From Sphingobacterium sp. PCS056 (GTDB lineage Bacteria; Bacteroidota; Bacteroidia; Sphingobacteriales; Sphingobacteriaceae): 64,000 nt of DNA. The translations under genes and the position numbers were made by a program. Positions within the stretch are counted from its first letter, which is position 1; each line of letters opens with the position of its first letter. The stretch lies in assembly GCF_023273895.1 (NCBI RefSeq), contig NZ_CP096883.1, positions 1,798,001 to 1,862,000 on the forward strand, in the 5' to 3' direction. Below the pieces are notes generated by a model, which did no database searches, had not been told where the DNA came from, and saw only the letters and a program-made list of their open reading frames with translations. Positions 23,581 through 32,798 of the stretch are shown one piece after another.

Positions 23581-26457
23581 TTATTCTTCATTTTCTTCGT
23601 TGATCGCATTTTTGTAAAATAGGATGTAGGGATCAGAGTCGTATATTTTTGCATTCGGGTCATGTTTGAAAGGAATTTCTGAATTGAATATTTCCTCTAA
23701 AATGGTTTTCAAAAATGCTATAAATTCTTTTTTTACTTCATCTAAATATATGAACTCTAAGATTTCGGATTTCGCATAAAATAAAGTTCCTTCTTCTCTC
23801 ATCTTTCGCGCAACATATAGATTTGGTTCAATACCGACTCGACCAGTAACCTGTTCATAGACATAGGTGTAAAATAAGGTTTGAACAAGTGCCTTGTTTT
23901 CTGTATTCTTGATGAATACTTTATCCAATCCTTTAAAATTTACTTCATCAGCTCCTGTTTTATAATCAACGATTCGAACTTTGACCGTTTTATCTTTTAA
24001 AAGAACCTCATCTACACGGTCAATTATGCCATATATGCAGACCTGTTCTTCTTTTCCCTGTACTTCAATTGGAAAATTCATCACATAATCTTTATCGTTC
24101 TCTAATTCTATAATTTTGATACCGATAAAATGATCGACATCATGTTGAATAAGTAGCCTCACATATTCGGAAGCAATTTTATGCATAATACGCTGAAGGC
24201 TGTTTAATGAGTTTAAACCTGTTCCTTCCAGTTGATACAATTCGATAATTTCAGAAACTATCAAATCATCAATTGTGATTAATGATTTCTCCAATTCCTG
24301 TATGGGTACAAACTGCTCAGCACCTTTAAATGGCAGGTAGACTTTTTCCATCACATTGTGTATAACAGTACCCAAATTATTCATTTCAAATTCTTGTGTA
24401 ATACTGGGAGGTTCTTTGATTTCTGCTACGTATTTCAAAAAGAACTGTAATGGAGATTGTAAGTAAGTTGTGAGTGCTGTTGCAGAAATCTTCTTTTTCT
24501 TTTCGATAAAATCAACGTATAATTTATCCCATATTGCACCTCTCTTTTCCACTGTCAACTCTTCTAGATCTGGTAAAAACGTAATATTCTGCTGTTGATT
24601 ATGTTTTAAAAATTTGAAATTACTTTCAAACTCCAACTGCTTGATAAAACGACTTTCTTCACCAGAGGAGCTTTCACTAACAATGCCGTTATAAAGAAGA
24701 TGAATGCCTTCACTGTATTGAAAGTGACGATAAAATAAGTAAGCAGACAGAGCATCCTGATTTTCTAGAATTGGCAATCCGTAAGCTTGTCTTAATGAAT
24801 TAGGAATAAATGTTGGGGAGCTTGAGGTTTTGGGTAATATGCCCTCATTGGCACCTAAGACATATACATGGTCAAAATTAAGACAGCGGCTCTCTAATAG
24901 ACCCATGATCTGTAACCCTTCGAGCGGGTTTCCTTCAATAGCCGAATTGATATTGGCAATTGCTTTACTGATCAGTCCCAATTGAAAAGGTAAGCTCAGC
25001 GGTTGAAGCGATTCTAAGCCAAGATTGAGCTGGTTTAATGTCTTTCTTACCTCGATCAACAAGTTGCTGTCAATTTGTTTTATACGGTCTTCTTGAGCAA
25101 GATTAGCAAGTAAATTGTCAACGATATGAATGAGTATAGCAATAGTTTCTTCGATTCGGATAATCGGGTGGAAAAAATGTACCAAACTTGAACTTTTGAA
25201 TACAAGTTCTTTAACTTCCACTTCAAAGAGCTGTTTATCAGAAATTAATTTTTGAATGGATTGTTTTTCCTCTTTTGAAATGTTAGTCAATGGATGATTA
25301 ACGAATGTTTCAATAAGTGTATAAGGTATCTTTGTTTTTTTCTGATGGGTGATCAAGTGTTGGACTTCCATCCACAATTCAATAATGCCATAGATGGGCG
25401 ATTGCGTTAAGGGAAAACCTGTTGTAATGTTTGGTTTTACATCAGGCAGACTTTGTAATAAAGAAACCAATAATGATTCGTCAGCAAGAAGAATGGCCGA
25501 AGATTTACCATCCTTTTCATTATTTTCTAAGATATCATGTAGTAGTTTTGTCTGGGATACATTACCCGTTGCTGAGTATAGATGAACTTCGGATTGACGA
25601 GTACCAATTACATTGGAGCTATCGCCTAAGGCATTTATCAAACCGGTTTGATAAATATTCCGACGGATGAATAGACCCGCTTCCTGTTGTTGATCATCTA
25701 GATAATAGGCATCTGCATCAAAGTAGAAGAGCGCTAATCCCTCATCTTGCCATTTTTTAAATAGAGTAGCTTCTGTTTTGCTCAGAGCATTGAATCCAAC
25801 AAATATGATCGTTTTATAATTTTTATGGAATTCTTGATTTTTTGCTTTCCCATCCACAATATCCCGATAGATTGTTGGCATATTTGTCATTCTCTTCGCT
25901 TTTAATTGTTCTTTAAAAGCGCGATATAAGACCGGAAGGCGTCGCCATAGTTTTAAAAACCTTTCTTGTACTGCAGAGTGTCCTGCGATGGAGAAAGATT
26001 GCCAAAATTGACGTATAAAGTCCTGTTGTTCTGAAGTAAAATGTTGAAATTGCAAATCAATCTGTGTATTGTCAAACAATTCCATAAAGATTTCATCAAT
26101 ATCAACTAAATCATAGTCAATTTGTGAGAAGTCACCTAATATAGTTTCTGCGATCGGATAAAATTCTTCTAAAGTCTCGGCTTCATGACCTTCCTTGGAT
26201 AATAGGTCGTTATGCAAATGATAAAGAATGAAAAACTGTGCAATAGGAGTTGCTTCTGCCAAGTGGGTTGACAAACGGAAAAATTCTTGTATTGTGAAAA
26301 ATTGTGGTGACCAAATTGCTTGTCCATACACTTCAGCTAGATGTTGTTTAAGATAAGTGATCGGCCTTTTGTTGTTAAATATAATAGCAGTTTCGTGTAG
26401 ATCCGCTCCGAAACGATTCTTTAAATCGATAGCGACGTCTTTTAAAAATGGATTCAT
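23581..26457 (-). CDS. addB: AddB-like PD-(D/E)XK nuclease subunit, lacking the Fe-S cysteines
   Basis: A 958-residue partner of the AddA-type helicase-nuclease in double-strand-break processing. The N-terminal two thirds looks like an inactivated SF1 helicase fold; no Walker A motif is visible. The C-terminal nuclease domain begins near SATALTTYLQSPLQFFLKY and has LGTVIHNVMEKV, then IIDRVDEV and VRIVDYKTG, the metal-binding Asp and Lys of PD-(D/E)XK enzymes. Typical AddB proteins hold a 4Fe-4S cluster with a Cys in YxxCP and three near the C terminus. Here the first is YLQSP, and the tail (KIYDSDPYILFY) has no cysteine. The start is 3 bases after the addA stop. Confidence 0.85.
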   Translation of the reverse strand: MNPFLKDVAIDLKNRFGADLHETAIIFNNKRPITYLKQHLAEVYGQAIWSPQFFTIQEFFRLSTHLAEATPIAQFFILYHLHNDLLSKEGHEAETLEEFYPIAETILGDFSQIDYDLVDIDEIFMELFDNTQIDLQFQHFTSEQQDFIRQFWQSFSIAGHSAVQERFLKLWRRLPVLYRAFKEQLKAKRMTNMPTIYRDIVDGKAKNQEFHKNYKTIIFVGFNALSKTEATLFKKWQDEGLALFYFDADAYYLDDQQQEAGLFIRRNIYQTGLINALGDSSNVIGTRQSEVHLYSATGNVSQTKLLHDILENNEKDGKSSAILLADESLLVSLLQSLPDVKPNITTGFPLTQSPIYGIIELWMEVQHLITHQKKTKIPYTLIETFVNHPLTNISKEEKQSIQKLISDKQLFEVEVKELVFKSSSLVHFFHPIIRIEETIAILIHIVDNLLANLAQEDRIKQIDSNLLIEVRKTLNQLNLGLESLQPLSLPFQLGLISKAIANINSAIEGNPLEGLQIMGLLESRCLNFDHVYVLGANEGILPKTSSSPTFIPNSLRQAYGLPILENQDALSAYLFYRHFQYSEGIHLLYNGIVSESSSGEESRFIKQLEFESNFKFLKHNQQQNITFLPDLEELTVEKRGAIWDKLYVDFIEKKKKISATALTTYLQSPLQFFLKYVAEIKEPPSITQEFEMNNLGTVIHNVMEKVYLPFKGAEQFVPIQELEKSLITIDDLIVSEIIELYQLEGTGLNSLNSLQRIMHKIASEYVRLLIQHDVDHFIGIKIIELENDKDYVMNFPIEVQGKEEQVCIYGIIDRVDEVLLKDKTVKVRIVDYKTGADEVNFKGLDKVFIKNTENKALVQTLFYTYVYEQVTGRVGIEPNLYVARKMREEGTLFYAKSEILEFIYLDEVKKEFIAFLKTILEEIFNSEIPFKHDPNAKIYDSDPYILFYKNAINEENEE

Positions 26458-26460
26458 TTT

Positions 26461-29400
26461 CTAATTTTTTGCATGTAATAAAACCTCTACTAAATCATTT
26501 GACTTGGCATAAAATAAGAATCCTTTTACATTCTTATAGCCTAATTCCTCCAGTGTTCTGACATATTGCTTCACCTGCTTTTGATGGGACATCGCTTCAC
26601 TTTGGGTAAATTTAAAGTCGAGTACAATCGTCTCTTTTTCGCTAGTAAATACTTTGTCGGGGCGTAAGGTTTCACCTTTAGCAGTGATGATGGCCGATTC
26701 ATTCCAAATTTTAAAATCACCAGTCAGCCACATATTGATTTGTTGGTGTTGCCATATTTGATTGACCTCATGAAGAATTGCAGATTTCTCAGCCGGTGTA
26801 AATATGCCTTCTGAAATATATTGATTAATGATGGTTTCAATTTCCTCTTGTGTAGTTACAATGGACATGATTTCATGCGCCATGACACCGTATTGCGAGG
26901 CTTTGTCAAGTAATAAGATGCTGTTAATGGTACGTTGTGAGGATTTATCAAAAGCCTTATCCAATTCTTTTGAAACGGGATAGTGTTCCAGAGCGATTTT
27001 TCCTATTTCAACCTGATCACTTTTTTGTCGAGGTATGATATGATCGATGTTTATTTCATTATTTACTAAAGTAAAGTCTCCTCTATGATTATCCAATACT
27101 TGATAGACGATATCACTGATTAAATCATTCTTTACGTCCACGCCTATAATTTCTCCTGTTTTTTTGTCGATGAGCTGTTTAAAAGCAGGTGCGGATATAT
27201 AAAGATGTTCTATTGCTCGAGTGGTTGCAACATAGAACGTATTGAGTGCATCCATATAATTAAAAACCATCTCTTCATAGTACTTCTGATATAGGGTAGA
27301 TTGTCCTAGAGAAGAAGTATACTTAATCGGTGCTTTCCCTATGGCTTCAAGAGCTGTTCCTTCGGTATCTATCCAGAAGTTGCCATTGACCATGCCATCT
27401 AAAGTCCAATTGCAAAATGGAATCATAACCACATCATAAGCTAATCCCTTTGATTTGTGTACTGTGGTCACTTCAATAGCATCTACTTTACCAGAAGAGG
27501 GTAATACCGATTTTATACCATCTTCTTCCCAAAAGATCAAAAATTGATTAATCCCGCGCTCTCCATTTGCCGAAAAATTAGCAATCATATCTTTAAAGGC
27601 CAATATATAAGGCAGATGGGCATTATGTAAAGAAGTCAATCCGTAAGCTTCTATCAACTTTTCAACCAGATGGACCAAAGGAAGTTTCTGCCAGTGCTCC
27701 CAGTTTTCCAGCAGTTCTTTTGGTAGCTCTCCTTGCAAACTATGAACATCATTTTCTTTAAATTTTAACCAGACATCTGCACTAAAACTTTTCCCTTTTT
27801 GAATAATATGATAAAGATGTGTGAGTTTTGCTTTATATAATACATGTTTATCACTATTGAATACAAAAGCCTTAAGTGTTTCAATCAGTAATTGTATCCC
27901 CTCATTTGCCTCTAATGCAAGTGCATCTCCAGATATAACTTCAAATTGTAGCTGTTTTTCATTTCTATAATTCATCAGTTCATGGATGATCAATCTTGCC
28001 TGCTTATTTGATCGTACAAGAATTCCAATCTGATTTGCGCGATATCTGCCCGATGTAATCCACTCTTCAATTTGTTGACATAAGGAGCTCACAGCAAGTT
28101 CCTCCACCTGTGAGCTTCTTCTTACATTGTTTTCTACTTCCAGATATTTGACAGTAATAGAACCTTGTTGTAACTTATCTTGGAGTTTGGACTTTGGTAC
28201 TTGTTGTGAAGCGCCTTCGTAAGCTTTTATAATCATATGGTTATAACCCATTTCATTCCACCAAGATTGTCCTTCATCGCTAAGATCAGCTGCAATATGC
28301 TCGTTTAATAGTTTTTGAATATGACTTGGGATAGTCTCAAATAAATAGTTGTTAAAATGGATAATATTGGGCAGACTTCTATAGTTGACATCCAAGGAGC
28401 CATTTTCTATCAATTCTTTTAGGTCTTCTTCATTTGAAATATGAAAGGCTTGGGCGACTTGTTTTTCTGCTTGTTGCAGTAAGATGCGCCAATCACCATT
28501 TCTCCAACGGTAGATACTTTGTTTGACATCTCCAACAATTAAATGCTCTGAAATATTTCCAGAAGCATTTCCAAGTGCGTTGATTAATAATGGGCTGTAA
28601 TTTTTCCACTGGATACGTGAAGTATCTTGAAACTCATCAAAAAGAAAATATTGGTAACGGTTTCCGATTTTTTCCCAAATAAAAGTAGGATCTCCATGTT
28701 GATCTAATCCCAGTTTATTCAATTGAATTTGAGCATCTGAAATTAATTGAGCATTGTTTTCCTTACGCCACTGTGCCAATAGGTCACTCATCTCTTTCAT
28801 AAGACGGAGATAGTAAAAATTTTTTTGGAATGCTTCGTAAGTGATATAAGTACTGAATTTATCTTGTAATATTTTAAAGTTTTTTAGAAGTGGGAATAAG
28901 GCTTGCTTCAAAGCGTAATTGATTTCTTTCTTACCGTTTAAAAAAGCATCCTCCTTATCCATTAAATCAACATATTTAGTAATAATCTCATGGAGTTTAG
29001 ACGTACTTTGTTTGAACACATTGATCGTTGCATTGGATAACGAATAAATAGGATTTCTGCTTTTTCCCTTTAACTCCGCAGGATCAATGTTTAAGGATTT
29101 AAATGTGGTTGTAAAACTTTTGATCTCTTCGTTTAGGGCTTCTAAGAATACTTGAGTAAAATTTTCTATTTCCTTATTTAAGGTATTAAATACTTTATCC
29201 GAATTTTGTGATAAAAGATGTTTGTCAAATTCTTTGAAGTTTTCTGAAAAGATTTCATTTGCCAAGTTAGTTAATTCTCTACGGTAGTTCCAATTTTCAT
29301 TATTTGATATCTTTTTTTCGGCAAATTCAATGATCCATTCCAGTAGATCCGGACGCTTATCCAAAAGTTGGTTTAACATGACAGTAAGCTCTTGTCGCAC

Positions 29401-29832
29401 CCTACTGGTATTCATTTCTATTTTATATGCTGCATCCAAATTGAGCTCATATGTAAAACTTCGAATAACTTTTTGAGAAAATCCATCAATAGTACTAATG
29501 GTAAAGTGACTATAATCATGTAAAATCTTGCGATAGACCCGGTACGCCTTTTCTTGAATGAAGCTTGTATTCCATTGTGAAAATTGTGTCAACAATAAAC
29601 TTCTATAATCCTGTATTTTTCTACTTTGATCACCCAAGGCCAAACCCTTCAATACGGATAAAATTCTTTCTTTCATCTCAGCCGTTGCTTTATTTGTAAA
29701 AGTGACAGCTAATATTTCTCGATAACTGTTTTCTTTTGAAAGTAATAGCGTTAGGTAATGTACAGTTAAGCTGAACGTTTTACCAGAACCTGCAGAGGCT
29801 TTTAATATTTTTAATGGAGCTATTAATGACAT
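26461..29832 (-). CDS. addA: AddA-like UvrD/REP helicase-nuclease
   Basis: An SF1A helicase with a C-terminal nuclease, 1,123 residues from the chosen start. Motif I is LKASAGSGKTFSLT at the extreme N terminus. Motif II is YFLFDEFQDTSRIQW, followed by VGDVKQSIYRWRNGD (motif III), VTTVHKSKGLAYDVV (motif V) and YVATTRAIEHLYIS (motif VI). The tail LRPDKVF...VLDFKF carries the nuclease Asp-Lys pair. I chose the ATG at 29832 (MSLIAPLKILKASAGSG); an 18-codon extension would begin at a TTG at 29886. It is the first gene of a two-gene unit with addB. Confidence 0.9.
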   Translation of the reverse strand: MSLIAPLKILKASAGSGKTFSLTVHYLTLLLSKENSYREILAVTFTNKATAEMKERILSVLKGLALGDQSRKIQDYRSLLLTQFSQWNTSFIQEKAYRVYRKILHDYSHFTISTIDGFSQKVIRSFTYELNLDAAYKIEMNTSRVRQELTVMLNQLLDKRPDLLEWIIEFAEKKISNNENWNYRRELTNLANEIFSENFKEFDKHLLSQNSDKVFNTLNKEIENFTQVFLEALNEEIKSFTTTFKSLNIDPAELKGKSRNPIYSLSNATINVFKQSTSKLHEIITKYVDLMDKEDAFLNGKKEINYALKQALFPLLKNFKILQDKFSTYITYEAFQKNFYYLRLMKEMSDLLAQWRKENNAQLISDAQIQLNKLGLDQHGDPTFIWEKIGNRYQYFLFDEFQDTSRIQWKNYSPLLINALGNASGNISEHLIVGDVKQSIYRWRNGDWRILLQQAEKQVAQAFHISNEEDLKELIENGSLDVNYRSLPNIIHFNNYLFETIPSHIQKLLNEHIAADLSDEGQSWWNEMGYNHMIIKAYEGASQQVPKSKLQDKLQQGSITVKYLEVENNVRRSSQVEELAVSSLCQQIEEWITSGRYRANQIGILVRSNKQARLIIHELMNYRNEKQLQFEVISGDALALEANEGIQLLIETLKAFVFNSDKHVLYKAKLTHLYHIIQKGKSFSADVWLKFKENDVHSLQGELPKELLENWEHWQKLPLVHLVEKLIEAYGLTSLHNAHLPYILAFKDMIANFSANGERGINQFLIFWEEDGIKSVLPSSGKVDAIEVTTVHKSKGLAYDVVMIPFCNWTLDGMVNGNFWIDTEGTALEAIGKAPIKYTSSLGQSTLYQKYYEEMVFNYMDALNTFYVATTRAIEHLYISAPAFKQLIDKKTGEIIGVDVKNDLISDIVYQVLDNHRGDFTLVNNEINIDHIIPRQKSDQVEIGKIALEHYPVSKELDKAFDKSSQRTINSILLLDKASQYGVMAHEIMSIVTTQEEIETIINQYISEGIFTPAEKSAILHEVNQIWQHQQINMWLTGDFKIWNESAIITAKGETLRPDKVFTSEKETIVLDFKFTQSEAMSHQKQVKQYVRTLEELGYKNVKGFLFYAKSNDLVEVLLHAKN

Positions 29833-30105
29833 GAATTCAATTTGATTTGGAAGGATGAAAATACGCTTATTAATTTGAATAGACAAAACTGTATGTATGT
29901 CTATTATTTAACAATAGACGTAAAATTACAAATAAATTTCTCGAATTAAATTCCATTATTTTTCTGTTATGAAGCCAGATTATATTCTTTAAAACGGATG
30001 ATTTTTAAATCATTCTACGGTTCAAAATGGATGCTAAGGTAGCATCTTTCTTATTACTTGGAAGTTGACTCTTATATTTAGCTTTTTACTTTCACAAATC
30101 CTTTG

Positions 30106-30113
30106 TATCTTTG
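30106..30113 (+). promoter_or_regulatory. rpsP -7 element
   Basis: TATCTTTG, an exact TAnnTTTG, ends 57 bases before the rpsP ATG. A T-rich stretch at 30082-30088 lies at -33 distance. This gives a leader of about 50 bases. Confidence 0.5.
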
Positions 30114-30170
30114 CGTCCCCTCTTACATGAAGTACGGGGGATATGTTGAATACATAAATAACAAGAAAAC

Positions 30171-30692
30171 ATGGCAACTAAAATCAGATTGCAAAGACAT
30201 GGTAAAAAAGGACGTCCTTTTTACCACTTAGTAGTAGCAGATGCACGTGCTCCACGTGATGGTAAATTCATCGACCGTATTGGTTCTTACAACCCGAACA
30301 CAAATCCAGCGACTATCGTTTTGGATTTTGAAAAAGCTTTGGATTGGATGAATAAAGGTGCTCAACCTACTGACACAGCTCGTACTATCCTTTCGGATAA
30401 AGGTGTTTTATACAAAAAACACTTATTAGGCGGTGTTAAAAAAGGTGCATTTGATGAGGCTGCTGCTGATGCTAAATTTGTTGCTTGGACTGAAGCTAAT
30501 GATGCAAGAATCGCTGGTAAAAAAGACGGTTTAGCTAATACAAAAGCTGAAACTAAGAAAATTGCATTAGCTGCTGAAGCTAAGAAAAAAGAAGAAAAAG
30601 CTGCTGCTATTGCTGCTAAAAATGCTCCAGTTGCAGAGGAAACTCCTGCAGAAGAAACTGAAGCTCCTGCTGCAGAAGAAACTGAAGGATAA
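30171..30692 (+). CDS. rpsP: 30S ribosomal protein S16 with long C-terminal extension
   Basis: The first 80 or so residues ([30 protein letters not shown], then RIGSYNPNT) are classic S16, a 30S assembly protein. The total of 173 residues is about twice the E. coli length. The extra part is a Lys/Ala/Glu-rich low-complexity tail (about residues 125-173, runs of [16 protein letters not shown] and EETPAEETE). Similar tails are common in Bacteroidota S16. A terminator-like hairpin separates it from rimM, whose product helps mature the 30S head, so rpsP-rimM keeps the usual bacterial order. Confidence 0.96.
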   Translation: MATKIRLQRHGKKGRPFYHLVVADARAPRDGKFIDRIGSYNPNTNPATIVLDFEKALDWMNKGAQPTDTARTILSDKGVLYKKHLLGGVKKGAFDEAAADAKFVAWTEANDARIAGKKDGLANTKAETKKIALAAEAKKKEEKAAAIAAKNAPVAEETPAEETEAPAAEETEG

Positions 30693-30715
30693 TTTTTCTT
30701 TCATACAGTATCAAG

Positions 30716-30749
30716 AAAGCCGGTTCGACATGATCCGGCTTTTTTTTTA
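30716..30749 (+). terminator. Terminator after rpsP
   Basis: Stem AAAGCCGG/CCGGCTTT (30716-30723 with 30735-30742) is followed by a run of T residues, 24 bases past the rpsP stop. Confidence 0.85.
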
Positions 30750-30803
30750 AAAGAAAATAACTCCTATTTCCAAAGTAGTACTGCAATTTTGTATTTATAT
30801 TTT

Positions 30804-30811
30804 TAAATTTG
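30804..30811 (+). promoter_or_regulatory. rimM -7 element
   Basis: TAAATTTG, an exact TAnnTTTG, ends 17 bases before the rimM ATG. rimM therefore probably has its own promoter after the rpsP terminator. The nearest TTTG (30788-30791) is too close for a normal -33 box. Confidence 0.45.
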
Positions 30812-30828
30812 CCCTTTCAAATTAGAAC

Positions 30829-31356
30829 ATGACCATAGAAGAAAGTTTTTACATCGGTTATATTAGTAAAACACGAGGATTAAAAGGAGAGCTGCAGCTT
30901 TTTTTCGAATTTGAAGATTATCAAGATCTAGATTTTGATGTCTTATTTGTTGAAGTCAATAAAAAATTAGTTCCTTATTTTGTTGCTAATATTAAATACC
31001 AAACCAATAGTACCGCTTATTTGAATTTGGAAGATGTAGATCATATCGATAAAGCACAGCCCTTAGTCCGTAAGAAGGTATATCTGCCTAATGATAAAAT
31101 GCCTGAACGTGATCCTGATGATTTCAGATATACGGATTTAATTGGGTATCTAGTGATTGATGAGGTACATGGAGAACTTGGAGAAATTACACATGTGCAA
31201 GAAATGCCACAACAATTTATAGCCACCGTTGATTTCAATGGCAAGGAGCTTATGTTCCCATTAAATGATGATTTAATGCTCGGTATTGATTCAGAAGATC
31301 AAGTATTGGAGGTTGATTTGCCCGAAGGCTTAGTTGAGTTGTATAAAGAAATTTAA
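30829..31356 (+). CDS. rimM: Ribosome maturation factor RimM
   Basis: A 175-residue two-domain protein that binds S19 and assists 16S rRNA processing in the 30S head. The N-terminal RimM domain opens with FYIGYISKTRGLKGELQL, and the C-terminal PRC-barrel shows TDLIGYLVIDEVHGELGEITHV and MFPLNDDLM. Length is normal. It lies directly after rpsP but between two terminators, so it can be expressed alone. The trmD and rplS genes that often complete this operon are absent here. Confidence 0.94.
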   Translation: MTIEESFYIGYISKTRGLKGELQLFFEFEDYQDLDFDVLFVEVNKKLVPYFVANIKYQTNSTAYLNLEDVDHIDKAQPLVRKKVYLPNDKMPERDPDDFRYTDLIGYLVIDEVHGELGEITHVQEMPQQFIATVDFNGKELMFPLNDDLMLGIDSEDQVLEVDLPEGLVELYKEI

Positions 31357-31383
31357 CATCTTCACTATCGAACATGAAGAAAT

Positions 31384-31417
31384 ATAAGCCACTACACATC
31401 TTTGTGTAGTGGCTTAT
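31384..31417 (+). terminator. Terminator after rimM
   Basis: A 15-bp perfect stem (31384-31398 with 31403-31417) with a CTTT loop is followed by TTATTTTAT. Confidence 0.85.
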
Positions 31418-31523
31418 TTATTTTATCTGATCTTGTTTTTATAGCGCCATAAGCGTATAATTTTTTGAGCAAGCTTCTAATATTATTTTGATTATAAATT
31501 TCTATTACCGATATTAGCCGATG

Positions 31524-31625
31524 CTTATAGAGAAAGGCAGAGGGACTAGACCCAATGAAGCCTTAGCAACCTGTTATTTTATAAGGTGCTACATTCTACC
31601 CCAACTCAGAGATGGGAAAGATAAG
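31524..31625 (+). promoter_or_regulatory. SAM-I (S-box) riboswitch controlling metF
   Basis: The conserved core is readable in order: CTTAT (P1), AGAGGGACTAGACCC, AATGAAGCC, TTAGCAACC, AAGGTGCTACATTC, then GGGAAAGATAAG closing P1. These match the SAM-I class, including the kink-turn/AGGGA block, the GCAACC segment and the terminal GAAAGAT. It ends 63 bases before metF, a gene for methyl supply to methionine, which is a standard target. SAM binding should lower metF expression. No clear U-tailed terminator follows, so the expression platform is uncertain. Confidence 0.92.
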
Positions 31626-31688
31626 TTGAAACAAGTTTACTTGTGCATTTCGATGTAAGCCAACCAAAATCATATTTAAAAAAAATTA

Positions 31689-32645
31689 ATGAAAATCGTT
31701 GATCATATCAGTAATGCCAAAGGAAAAACTTTGTTTTCTTTTGAATTGTTGCCTCCAGCCAAGGGGCAAGGTATCCAGAGTATTTTTAAAACAATGGATG
31801 CACTTATGGAATTCAAGCCTCCCTTTATCGATGTGACTTATCATAGAGAAGACTATATGTATAAGAAACACGAAAGCGGTTTATTAGAGCGTGTGGCTTA
31901 TCGTAAACGTCCAGGAACAGTTGCTATCTGTGCCGCTATTATGAATAAGTATAAAGTGGATGCTGTTCCTCATCTTATATGTGGAGGATTTACGAAAGAA
32001 GAAACGGAGAATGCATTAATTGATCTAAATTTCTTAGGTATTGATAATGTACTGGTACTAAGGGGAGATGCACGAAAAGGTGATTCTGATTTTATTCCAA
32101 CAGATGGTGGACATGCATTTGCAACGGATTTATTGCAACAGGTCGTTGATATGAATCAGGGACAATATCTCCATGAAGATATTGCTATATCTGAAAAAAC
32201 AAACTTTTGTATTGGTGTCGCGGGTTATCCAGAGAAACATTTTGAAGCGCCAAACTTCAATACAGATTTCAAATGGTTAAAAAAGAAAGTAGAAATGGGA
32301 GCAGAATTTATCGTGACCCAAATGTTTTTTAATGTAGAAAAATACAAAGAGTTTGTTACAAAATGTAGAGAAAATGGTATTCATGTTCCTATTATACCCG
32401 GATTGAAACCGTTGACAACTAAAAAGCAATTGATTACCCTACCTAAGATTTTCCATTTGGATATTCCCGAAGAATTGAGTGAAGCGGTCTCCGCATGTAA
32501 AAGTAATGCTGATGTAAGACAAGTGGGAGAAGAATGGCTAGTACAGCAGTGTAAAGAATTAATCGATTTCGGGGCTCCCGTTTTACATTTTTACACCATG
32601 AGTAATCCTGGGCCGACAAAAAGTATTGTAGAAAAGTTATTCTAA
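31689..32645 (+). CDS. metF: Methylenetetrahydrofolate reductase
   Basis: A 318-residue FAD enzyme that reduces 5,10-methylene-THF to 5-methyl-THF for methionine synthesis. Signatures are FSFELLPPAKG near the start (catalytic Glu), VDAVPHLICGGFTKEETENAL, NVLVLRGDARKGD, and GVAGYPEKHFEAPN followed by GAEFIVTQMFFN. Length is close to other bacterial MetF. It stands behind a SAM-I riboswitch and ends at a terminator, so it is a single gene regulated by SAM level. Confidence 0.97.
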   Translation: MKIVDHISNAKGKTLFSFELLPPAKGQGIQSIFKTMDALMEFKPPFIDVTYHREDYMYKKHESGLLERVAYRKRPGTVAICAAIMNKYKVDAVPHLICGGFTKEETENALIDLNFLGIDNVLVLRGDARKGDSDFIPTDGGHAFATDLLQQVVDMNQGQYLHEDIAISEKTNFCIGVAGYPEKHFEAPNFNTDFKWLKKKVEMGAEFIVTQMFFNVEKYKEFVTKCRENGIHVPIIPGLKPLTTKKQLITLPKIFHLDIPEELSEAVSACKSNADVRQVGEEWLVQQCKELIDFGAPVLHFYTMSNPGPTKSIVEKLF

Positions 32646-32664
32646 ATCAACCTATTTAACGATC

Positions 32665-32695
32665 AGCCTGCCACGTAAATGTAGCGGGCTTTTTT
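32665..32695 (+). terminator. Terminator after metF
   Basis: Stem AGCCTGC/GCGGGCT (32665-32671 with 32684-32690, one G-T pair) is followed by TTTTT. Confidence 0.8.
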
Positions 32696-32798
32696 ATAGG
32701 CTGTATTTTTTTGTTAAAAAAAGTTAATCTAGTTCAATTGAAATCTTCTTTCATTATATTTAATTGATTATATATCATCAATTAAACCTGGATCATTC

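Larger units (their letters stand above)
31357..31688. other. Intergenic region with rimM terminator and SAM riboswitch
   Basis: This 332-base gap holds the rimM terminator (31384-31417), an A/T-rich stretch with an imperfect TAAATTTC -7-like element (31495-31502), and the SAM-I riboswitch (31524-31625). A 63-base stretch before metF can form small hairpins, including ACAAG/CTTGT at 31631-31644. No coding sequence was found. Confidence 0.7.

Noticed and set aside
29833..29886. 18-codon TTG-started extension of addA
   Set aside because: The P-loop normally stands at the very N terminus of these proteins, as it does from the ATG at 29832.
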